From: CAZVYN01 sp964631125 | GTDB taxonomy: Bacteria > Eisenbacteria > RBG-16-71-46 > CAIMUX01 | Assembly: GCA_964631125.1 (NCBI GenBank) | Contig: CAZVYN010000019.1 | Location: 1-54,479 of the forward strand | Direction: 5' to 3' | DNA length: 54,479 bases | Shown: positions 44,212 to 49,991 of the stretch, in pieces | Position numbering within the stretch: position 1 is the stretch's first letter | Layout of the letters: every line of letters begins with the position of its first letter | Notes under the pieces: generated by a model | What the model was told of the DNA's origin: nothing | The model's input: the letters and a program-made list of their open reading frames with translations, nothing else | Databases searched by the model: none | Translations under genes and position numbers: made by a program

Positions 44212-44865
44212 CTAGCGTCCGAGCTGAGCGATCGCCGACGGCCCAACGCCGCGCAGGTTGCGACTGACTTTGCCGACGAACAACTCGACACTTGCTTTGC
44301 TCAATCCCGGAAGTCTGACTGCACCGTACAGAGTGTCAGGCGCCAGCGCGGAGTGCTCCGTACCGGAGATGGCGTTCACGAACGCGAGCAGAGCGGCCGA
44401 TTTCCGAGCGTGCTTCGCGTCGGTCGTCTTCGAAGTGATGAACTCATGCACGAGCATGATCGCCCTCGAACAGCCCTCTCGTTCGGCCTCGGAGAGGGCT
44501 CTCGCGCAAGCAGTCAAGAGTTGGTATCTCAGACCGAGTAGCCCGGGCCGATCCTTGGTGGACGCGCCAAAGAGCCGTTGTGTGAGTTGCTCGATGCAAC
44601 AGAGGGAACGAAGGGAGCTCCCGGTCGCCCGCCCGACTGCTGCAACGCTCCGCTCTGCGACGCGCAACGGCTTGATGCGGGCCACGTCGGCCTTGGTCGC
44701 CTGCCCGGCGTCCCGCAACAACTCGTTGATGGACTGGCGAGACACGCCGAGCGCCTTCGCGAGGTGCGCCTCGGTCAACGCATGTTCCGGCAGGAAGTCT
44801 TCATGCAGCATCTCGCCGGGATGCGCGGGCGGCCGCTTCATCGACCGCGCATTGGGTACGCTCAC
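44212..44865 (-). CDS. Chimeric protein: shortened HigA-type HTH fused to an unrelated C-terminal domain
   Basis: 217 residues from GTG 44865 (AAAGG upstream). Residues 1-48 (MKRPPAHPGEMLHEDFL, LAKALGVSRQSINELLR) match the HigA protein at 46137-46451. The next segment jumps directly to DAGQATKADVARIKPLRVA, so about 36 residues are missing in frame. The HigA stop is also lost. After a segment shared with 46075-46136, a new region begins (ACARALSEAEREGCSRAIML, VHEFITSK, then LFVGKVSRNLRG) that resembles the end of some uncharacterised nuclease-like proteins. Whether it is functional is unclear. Confidence 0.65.
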   Translation of the reverse strand: MSVPNARSMKRPPAHPGEMLHEDFLPEHALTEAHLAKALGVSRQSINELLRDAGQATKADVARIKPLRVAERSVAAVGRATGSSLRSLCCIEQLTQRLFGASTKDRPGLLGLRYQLLTACARALSEAEREGCSRAIMLVHEFITSKTTDAKHARKSAALLAFVNAISGTEHSALAPDTLYGAVRLPGLSKASVELFVGKVSRNLRGVGPSAIAQLGR

Positions 44866-44997
44866 GAGTAGCCTTTCAGCGTGGCCAGTCGATTCCCCGC
44901 GGCGCCTCGAGGTCGTCCAATGGCGTGGCCGGGTTGACGCACCCCTACTTGCGGGCCGCGCGGTGCGATATCCGGTGGGAACCCCTCGCCTCGATCC

Positions 44998-45225
44998 TCA
45001 GCCCAGAAGGGTTACGACCTCATCGAGCGTAAGTTCACAGGCCCGCAGTATCTTCGACATGAGTCCTGGCCCGATGGTCTCGTCGGCGTGAACCGGGACG
45101 ACGATGGCCCGCCCGTCGCTGTGGCGAAGAAAGTGATGGCTACCCCGAACACGAACAACCACGAAATCTGCTCTGGCAAGTGCAGCGATGACCTCCTTGC
45201 CTGTTACACGAGGCAGGCGGGTCAT
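44998..45225 (-). CDS. hicA: HicA-family toxin
   Basis: 75 residues. dsRBD-like fold LPRVTGKEVIAALARADFVV, with catalytic His in RVRGSHHFLRHSDGR and VVPVHADETIGPGLMSKIL. mRNA interferase. Overlaps hicB by four bases; the antitoxin gene is upstream. Confidence 0.93.
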   Translation of the reverse strand: MTRLPRVTGKEVIAALARADFVVVRVRGSHHFLRHSDGRAIVVPVHADETIGPGLMSKILRACELTLDEVVTLLG

Positions 45226-45437
45226 GATGCGAGAGTGATCCGCTGCACACCGATGAAGTCGAGAGGCGCTGCTTCGTCGCCTTCCGCTTCCAGGCAGACG
45301 TGAATCGCCTCCTTCACACGACTCATCAGGTCGTCGAGAGAGAGCGCCTGGGTGTGGCATCCCCGAAGTCCGGGTACTGTTGCTACATAGAAACCCTCGG
45401 CGTCACGCTCGATGATCACGCTGAAGTCCCGCTTCAT
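45222..45437 (-). CDS. hicB: HicB-family antitoxin (short form)
   Basis: 71 residues. Partial RNase H-like HicB fold: FSVIIERDAEGFYVATVPGL, RGCHTQALSLDDLMSRVKEA, IHVCLEAEGDE. It lacks a C-terminal DNA-binding domain, as in the short HicB class. AGGAGG lies seven bases before the ATG. First gene of hicBA. Confidence 0.92.
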   Translation of the reverse strand: MKRDFSVIIERDAEGFYVATVPGLRGCHTQALSLDDLMSRVKEAIHVCLEAEGDEAAPLDFIGVQRITLAS

Positions 45438-45523
45438 GAAGGCACCTCCTGGCCAAAACTCTACCGCGACTCGGCAGCCGGCGTCTCGGGATGGGCGTTC
45501 ACGCCGCCTGCCGAGAGACTAAC

Positions 45524-45576
45524 GCCCAACATCTGCGCCGGCGAGCGACGCCGTCCGCAGCATGCCCTTGTCAGCA
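45524..45576 (-). other. attC-like recombination site 4
   Basis: Minus strand: R'' TGCTGAC (45576-45570; consensus RYYYAAC), R' GTTGGGC (45530-45524, perfect). The stem is CTGCG..GGCG pairing with CGCC..CGCAG. Nearly identical to site 7 at 49924-49976. It begins 15 bases after the stop of the hsdR 3' fragment. Confidence 0.6.
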
Positions 45577-45591
45577 GCCCGTCGCAACCGG

Positions 45592-45960
45592 TCATGCCGC
45601 CACCGCCGTCGCGCGCACGCCGTCGAGAATCCTCATCAGCTCATCTAGATCGGCCGCCTCGAACACGGCATCCGGGCCGCGTGGCGTCAGGTCGGTGAAG
45701 GGTGATTCGAAGAGCCGCGCAGGTTCCATGACGCCGTGCTCGGTGAGATCGTCGGTGACGAGATTGATGAACTCGAGCTGGTTCGCGGACAGGAGCTTGC
45801 CGGCGATGAAGCCGGCCATTGCCGCCTTGGCCGCTTCGCGGTCGAGCCCCACGAGCGACCGTACGAAGAGTCCCAGCCCGTGCGACTCGACCGCCGCGCG
45901 GCGGATCTCTTCCGGGTCGCCGACGCCGCTCTCCGCCAGCGCCGGAAAAATGTCGGCGGG
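45592..45960 (-). pseudogene. hsdR 3'-end fragment (copy 2)
   Basis: An 86-codon frame (45592-45852) encodes GLDREAAKAAMAGFIAGKLL, then SANQLEFINLVTDDLTEHGV and LDELMRILDGVRATA, nearly identical to the last 86 residues of the long hsdR at 49992. Homology continues at DNA level to about 45960 in a shifted frame. Beyond this, 45960-46136 matches the repeat at 48440-48720. No upstream hsdR is present, so it is a duplicated tail. Confidence 0.85.
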
Positions 45961-46136
45961 GAATCATCCCTGCAATTGTCGAGCGCGCCTCCAGAATTGC
46001 GCGGACCGCGATCCGTCTCTCGACGAGCACCTCTTCGATCGTCCCGCGCTCCAACGCCGACGATCGGTTTGTCGCGGAGGCACCAGAGGGAACTAAGCGA
46101 GCACCCGGTCGCCCGCTCGACTGCTGCCACGCTTTG

Positions 46137-46451
46137 TCACGCGACCCGCAACGGCCTGATGCGGGCCACGTCGGCCTTGATCGCTCGCCCCGCGTCCCAG
46201 AGATCCACGCTGCGCTGCGCATCGAGCCAGAACTCCGGGCTGTTGCCGAACAGTCGCGACAACCGCAACGCCATCTCCGCGCTCACGGCGGGACACTCCC
46301 GCAACAACCCGTTGATGGACTGGCGGGGCACTCCGAGCGCCTCCGCGAGCCCCGCCACGGTCAACCCATAGTCCGCCATGAAGTCTTCCCGCAGCATCTC
46401 CCCCGGATGCGTAGGCCGCCGCTTCATCGACCGCGCGTTCGGTGCGATCAT
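46137..46451 (-). CDS. higA: HigA-family antitoxin without a visible HigB partner
   Basis: 104 residues from ATG 46451 (AAAGG upstream). HigA HTH pattern: RRPTHPGEMLREDFMADYGL, TVAGLAEALGVPRQSINGLL, EMALRLSRLFGNSPEFWLDA, then VDLWDAGRAIKADVARIRPL. Complete in length. A HigB toxin normally precedes higA, but the upstream side holds an attC-like site and mazF, so it is an orphan. Confidence 0.9.
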   Translation of the reverse strand: MIAPNARSMKRRPTHPGEMLREDFMADYGLTVAGLAEALGVPRQSINGLLRECPAVSAEMALRLSRLFGNSPEFWLDAQRSVDLWDAGRAIKADVARIRPLRVA

Positions 46452-46474
46452 GGGTCGCCTTTCAGCGCGTGCGG

Positions 46475-46535
46475 GGAGAACGCTCCCGATCAGCGGCGAC
46501 GCGGAGTGTCGTCCGTCTGCATCGCGTGGTGATGC
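46475..46535 (-). other. attC-like recombination site 5 (degenerate R boxes)
   Basis: Minus strand: L'' GATGCAGACGG (46523-46513) pairs with L' CCGCTGATC (46496-46488), leaving an extrahelical G after GAT. The GGGAGC spacer then leads to GTTCTCC (46481-46475) in the R' position. The R'' position reads GCATCAC. It begins four bases after the mazF stop. Confidence 0.45.
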
Positions 46536-46539
46536 TGGG

Positions 46540-46896
46540 TCACGCTGTTCCACGCAGCCCGAGCACGAGTTTCAGACCGTCTTCGACATCGGACATGGTT
46601 GCGGCCGGCAATCGCCCGATCTTGTCATCCAGAAACTCACGATCCAACGTCAACAGTTGCGAGACGTTGACGACCGACTCTTGCGGCAGGCGGCTTGCTC
46701 GACGAGTTAGACGCAGGTTCCCCGGAGCATCTCCCACGCGCAGGTTCGAGGTTCCGACTGCCGCCACAACGGTTGGAATTCGGCTGCGATTGAACGCGTC
46801 GGACTGAACGACGAGTACGGGACGCCGGAAACCAGGCTCGGAGCCTTGTGCGTCGCCCAGAGTCGCCCACCAAATGTCTCCCCGGCGTACTGCCAC
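46540..46896 (-). CDS. mazF: MazF/PemK-family toxin (second copy)
   Basis: 118 residues from GTG 46896. AVRRGDIWWATLGDAQGSEP, FRRPVLVVQSDAFNRSRIP and ASRLPQESVVNVSQLLTLDR are all conserved. About 60 percent similar by eye to the copy at 35644. Its gene is intact although the upstream antitoxin is damaged. Confidence 0.9.
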   Translation of the reverse strand: MAVRRGDIWWATLGDAQGSEPGFRRPVLVVQSDAFNRSRIPTVVAAVGTSNLRVGDAPGNLRLTRRASRLPQESVVNVSQLLTLDREFLDDKIGRLPAATMSDVEDGLKLVLGLRGTA

Positions 46897-47081
46897 TCTT
46901 CGCGGCCCGCCGTACGAGGCTGCATCTCCGCCAGGACCGGATCAAGCCGCTCCTCTCGGTTCGACTCCGAGTAAATCTCGTCGAGAACTGCGGTGACAGC
47001 CACGTCGTCGTGTCGTTCAACGTACGTCGCGAGAGCTCGCTGGTAGAACTCACTGCGGCTCACGCCGAGCCGCTTGGCCAA
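46707..47081 (-). pseudogene. MazE-type RHH antitoxin, truncated at the 5' end and read through at the 3' end
   Basis: From TTG 47081: LAKRLGVSRSEFYQRALATYVERHDD, then LDEIYSESNREERLDPVLAE matches the helices and tail of the RHH antitoxin at 35982. The beta-strand segment that binds DNA (KTAISIPD-like) is absent; a TAG lies eight codons upstream. At the other end the usual stop at the mazF start is lost, and the frame runs about 62 codons into mazF. Probably non-functional as a repressor. Confidence 0.65.
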
Positions 47082-47139
47082 CTTATCGACCTGAGGATGA
47101 AGCTACGGGACGAACTCGCGTCCGCGTCACATCCCGGAG

Positions 47140-47631
47140 CTAGCGCTTGCGCTCCCCGCGAGTTCGCCGTCCGCTGACCTGGCTGGGAGCGCGCTCGCCT
47201 CCCGGTCGTTCAGGACGGATCCGGCCCGGTGCGGCGACGGCTGGGTCCGCCGTCTCACCGATGACGAGGACCGAGATCTCTCGGATCTCGCCCCCGAGGA
47301 CCGGGACCACGGCACCGCCGAGGCGATGGCGGGTGTGCCACTCCACGACCAGCGAACGGGGGGCGGAGTTGCTCGGGAGGAGCTCGTCATCCACGTTGAG
47401 GTCCGTCGTGTCGGGCGCCTTGACGTCCGTGACGCATACCCGGACGCGGCGGAGAGCGACCGTCACACACGGTCTGCGGATGTAGGCGCCGCTCCCGACG
47501 ACGGCGCGATCCAGGAAGCGAGCTGCTTCCGCGTCTTCGAGCCTGGCGCTGAGGAGATCCAGTCCCACCCGGCCTCCATTCCGGAATCCCTTCCTCGGCT
47601 CGAGGTATCCGGAGATGATCTTCAGTCCCAT
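47140..47631 (-). CDS. Hypothetical protein
   Basis: 163 codons, GLKIISGYLEPRKGFRNGGR at the start and a strongly basic Arg-rich end (RPGGERAPSQVSGRRTRGER). Central strands VTVALRRVRVCVTDVKAPDT and LVVEWHTRHRLGGAVVPVLG suggest a small beta-fold. No family recognised. Ten bases overlap the downstream end of the open frame of the neighbouring membrane gene. Confidence 0.5.
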   Translation of the reverse strand: MGLKIISGYLEPRKGFRNGGRVGLDLLSARLEDAEAARFLDRAVVGSGAYIRRPCVTVALRRVRVCVTDVKAPDTTDLNVDDELLPSNSAPRSLVVEWHTRHRLGGAVVPVLGGEIREISVLVIGETADPAVAAPGRIRPERPGGERAPSQVSGRRTRGERKR

Positions 47632-47656
47632 CGTGGGTCCTTTCCGTCGGTGACTA

Positions 47657-48023
47657 TCAGAGCGGCAGTTGTTGCAGCGGGGTCAGCAGGCCCGGGAGGG
47701 GGCAGCGTGTCGCGCGCAGTCTGCCTGTGACGATGCCCGCGAGCGCTCCGACGCAGAGCGTCAAGCAGATCGGCAGGAGGAGGTCGGTGGCGGAGTTGAT
47801 CCCCGGTGAGCAAGCCGCGAGCAAACGTCTCCCAGACTTCCCACGCCGCTGGTGGCGCGCCGGCTGGGGACACCGCGACGAGATAGCCGATCAGGACGAG
47901 GACGCAGTTGAAAACGAACGCCCCGAGCATCCCGATCTGGAGAGGCGCCGAAAGCGGGATGCCGATGAGCGGGACGAACAGCAGGCCGCGGACGAGGCCG
48001 GTGATCCATCCAAGAACCCGCAT
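47657..48023 (-). pseudogene. Small membrane protein gene with a frameshift
   Basis: From ATG 48023: RVLGWITGLVRGLLFVPLIG and LGAFVFNCVLVLIGYLVAVS are two membrane helices, then WEVWETFARGLL. At a run of four Gs (about 47800) the frame must shift for the sequence to stay membrane-like: INSATDLLLPICLTLCVGAL then AGIVTGRL, ending at the TGA 47659-47657. The unshifted frame gives only Arg/Pro-rich residues. Either a real frameshift or an assembly error. Confidence 0.5.
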
Positions 48024-48068
48024 CGTGGCGCGATACTCCTCCGTTTCTCGCCAGGATCAGAGGGAAAA

Positions 48069-48093
48069 CCCCAACTGTGGAACTCGGTTGGGC
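48069..48093 (-). terminator. Short hairpin: terminator or collapsed attC
   Basis: Minus strand GCCCAAC (48093-48087) and GTTGGGG (48075-48069) pair around an 11-base loop and are followed by TTTT. The arms equal attC R boxes without inner stems, so this may be a deleted attC that now acts as a terminator. Confidence 0.4.
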
Positions 48094-48121
48094 AGCGCAG
48101 CCATTCCGACGCCGGAGAAGA

Positions 48122-48316
48122 TCAGGTCGACCGTACAGGAAAGCAACACACAACGTCGCCCGGCGAGCCGATCACGTGGCCGCGGCGGCGGCCCGATTCT
48201 GCCGGGAGTTCTAGAAGCTTCGTCAGCGTGTCCCTCAACATCTGTCCGATCCTCGCGCTGCCGGTTGGGCTGAACAAGGTCTCCGCCGCGGCGAACGCCA
48301 AGTGCCCCGCGACCAC
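48122..48316 (-). CDS. Small hypothetical frame
   Basis: 64 codons: VAGHLAFAAAETLFSPTGSA, RIGQMLRDTLTKLLELPAES. Helical and protein-like in the first 45 residues; no family recognised. It ends 29 bases before a hairpin with a T run. Could be the 3' part of a lost gene. Confidence 0.3.
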   Translation of the reverse strand: MVAGHLAFAAAETLFSPTGSARIGQMLRDTLTKLLELPAESGRRRGHVIGSPGDVVCCFPVRST

Positions 48317-48342
48317 CGTTGGCGCGTATCACTTGGCGTTCG

Positions 48343-48745
48343 ATGCATCGCGACTCGTCCGCCGCGCGCCGGATCTCTTCCGTGTCGCCGACACCGCTCT
48401 CCGCCGTCATCCGCTCGAGCTCGGACGGATTCGTCTCCGTCAGCGCCGGAAGATGTCGGCGGGGAATCAACCGTGCAATTGTGGAGCGCGCCTCCAGAAT
48501 TGCACGGATCGCTCGGAGCGAGACCGAACCACGAGCGGCGACAACAGCAGCGCTCCCTCACGGCGGGATTGGTGACGCGATTCGTGTCGCGATTTGTCGC
48601 GATTCAGCACAACTGACTATCTCGCAATCGGTAACGTCTCGCCCTCACGACCCCATCGGCGACCGCGATCCGTCTCTCGACGAGCACCGTTTCGATCATC
48701 CCGCGCTCCGACGCCGACGTTTATCGACCGAGCATTGGGTACGTC
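48343..48745 (-). pseudogene. Fused remnants of hsdR (inner 3' part) and higA (first codons), copy 3
   Basis: 48343-48447 encodes SELERMTAESGVGDTEEIRRAA, matching the long hsdR near its residue 850. 48448-48510 and 48660-48715 match 45940-46060 almost base for base. 48722-48745 keeps only the higA start region (minus ATGACGTACCCAATGC) before joining the hsdR side. No open frame of length; both genes are dead here. Confidence 0.7.
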
Positions 48746-48910
48746 ATGGGTCGCCTTTCAGTGCGTGCGCTCGATTCCCCGGCGGCGCCTCCGGGTCGTC
48801 CAATGACGTGGCCAGGTCGACGTGCCCCAACTTGCGGGTCGCGTGCGGGCGGAACGCTGTGCGTAACGCGCGGGCCGGGAAGGCGCGGGCCTTGCACCGG
48901 CAGGGCCGGC

Positions 48911-48942
48911 GACCGGGGGACCGGCGGACCGGCGGACCGGCG
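48911..48942. repeat. Four 8-bp tandem repeats
   Basis: GACCGGGG followed by three copies of GACCGGCG, ending four bases before the stop codon complement of the zinc-ribbon gene at 48946. Simple-sequence slippage tract just beyond a gene end. Confidence 0.85.
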
Positions 48943-48945
48943 AGT

Positions 48946-49287
48946 TCACGCGCGTGTTGGACGGGACGTCTTCCAGTTCCCGCGATCCCACGACGTTCCT
49001 TCCCATCCGTAGATCAGGCCGTTGTCGCTGCAACGCGGACAGAACCAGGTGATCCCAAACGGATCGCCTTGAAAGGATGCATGGATCTCGCCGCCGCAGC
49101 GGCGCCGTCCCGGGCTTCGCCGACAGGTCACGTTCGTCCGTTGCTCCAGGTCGTAACGGTGATTCGTCATCCAGGCCACGATCGCACCCAGATGTAGGAC
49201 GAGACTCAGCGCCTGGTTGGGCAGGTCCGGGAGAGCTCCAGTCTCGTCGAGGAAGTGCCTCATGTCCGTCATCCAGGTATTGCCCAC
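48946..49287 (-). CDS. Zinc-ribbon hypothetical protein
   Basis: 113 residues from GTG 49287, chosen for AGGAGG six bases upstream. MRHFLDETGALPDLPNQAL at the N-terminus, then a four-Cys ribbon: CRRSPGRRRCGGEIHA and ITWFCPRCSDNGLIYGWEGT. Similar small proteins with the DNGLI.GW.GT.WD ending are widespread in soil bacteria and unnamed. Probable nucleic-acid or metal binding. Upstream of it lies attC-like site 6. Confidence 0.75.
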   Translation of the reverse strand: MGNTWMTDMRHFLDETGALPDLPNQALSLVLHLGAIVAWMTNHRYDLEQRTNVTCRRSPGRRRCGGEIHASFQGDPFGITWFCPRCSDNGLIYGWEGTSWDRGNWKTSRPTRA

Positions 49288-49313
49288 TTCTGACCTCCTG
49301 GCTACTCGTCTCG

Positions 49314-49371
49314 GTTCAACGCTCCCGATCAGCGGCTGGCGCACTCGGACCGCTGCATCGCCGAGCTAGGT
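49314..49371 (-). other. attC-like recombination site 6 (best-formed)
   Basis: Minus strand: R'' ACCTAGC (49371-49365), L'' GATGCAGCGG (49359-49350), L' CCGCTGATC (49335-49327), R' GTTGAAC (49320-49314, fits GTTRRRY exactly). L'' pairs with L' over nine bases with an extrahelical G after GAT, the attC hallmark. The TAG stop of the DUF2442 gene lies inside R''. Confidence 0.7.
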
Positions 49372-49617
49372 CGCTTCGCTCGATTTTGCCAGCGCGTACA
49401 GAGTTTCGGGCGCGATGTCCGCGCCGTTCGGCCACGAGACGGTCCCTCCGTCGAGAAAGAATCGCTGGAAATACTCGGCGTCCTCGAGCGGTTCGAAGAT
49501 CGGGCCCACGAGCCACTGGTCGAAGTCGATCGTGCTCGACGTCCCGTCATGGAACGTCAGATGAATGCGGTGTCCCCCACGGTATTCGGCGCGTGTCACT
49601 GTGGGCAGGAACTCCAT
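49366..49617 (-). CDS. DUF2442 protein (second copy)
   Basis: 83 residues: VTRAEYRGGHRIHLTFHDGT, STIDFDQWLVGPIFEPLEDA, EYFQRFFLDGGTVSWPNGAD, IAPETLYALA. Complete DUF2442 domain, diverged from the copy at 42892. It follows DUF4160 by nine bases in an intact pair. Stop lies within attC-like site 6, making this pair a typical cassette. Confidence 0.9.
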   Translation of the reverse strand: MEFLPTVTRAEYRGGHRIHLTFHDGTSSTIDFDQWLVGPIFEPLEDAEYFQRFFLDGGTVSWPNGADIAPETLYALAKSSEAT

Positions 49618-49626
49618 AGCACCTCC

Positions 49627-49887
49627 TCAGTCCAAGGGCTCAATTCGCTCGAGCGAATGGCCTGTCTTCATCAGGTCCCAATTAGCCTGCAACTCTGGGC
49701 CGTGCGCAGTCGCCCACTCCGAGATCAACCGGAGTGCGGTCCGAGAGCTGAGCGTACCGGCGAGCAGCTTCCCGTCAAACGTGAACGTGGCCTGTTGTCC
49801 GTGGTGTTCCGCGTGGAAGTGAGCAACCCCGTGCTCGCGATAGAACATGCGGATCACGATTCCAAAGAACACGGAGATAACAGGCAC
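49627..49887 (-). CDS. DUF4160 protein (intact copy)
   Basis: 86 residues from GTG 49887 (AGGGGG eight bases upstream). PVISVFFGIVIRMFYREHGV, AHFHAEHHGQQATFTFDGKL, then TALRLISEWATAHGPELQAN. The His-rich HFHAEHHG block is the conserved core. Function of DUF4160 is unknown; the constant pairing with DUF2442 suggests a two-component module, perhaps toxin-antitoxin-like. Confidence 0.9.
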   Translation of the reverse strand: MPVISVFFGIVIRMFYREHGVAHFHAEHHGQQATFTFDGKLLAGTLSSRTALRLISEWATAHGPELQANWDLMKTGHSLERIEPLD

Positions 49888-49916
49888 CGTGATCGCCCCC
49901 TATGGTCCTGCAGTGC

Positions 49917-49976
49917 GCCCAACGCCCAACATCTGCGTCGGCGAGCGACGCCGTCCGCAGCATGCCCTTGTCAGCA
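49917..49976 (-). other. attC-like recombination site 7
   Basis: Minus strand: R'' TGCTGAC (49976-49970), stem CTGCG..GGCG / CGCC..CGCAG, R' GTTGGGC (49930-49924) repeated at once as a second GTTGGGC (49923-49917). It begins 15 bases after the hsdR stop and differs from site 4 by a single base across the 53-bp core. Confidence 0.6.
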
Positions 49977-49991
49977 GCCCGTCGCAACCAG

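Noticed and set aside
48069..48093. Eighth attC site
   Set aside because: R-box-like arms are only 11 bases apart with no inner stem; kept as a terminator or collapsed site.
48911..48942. Possible CRISPR array
   Set aside because: Units are 8 bp with no spacers; no cas genes. The 13-bp tandem array at 10567 likewise has no spacers.
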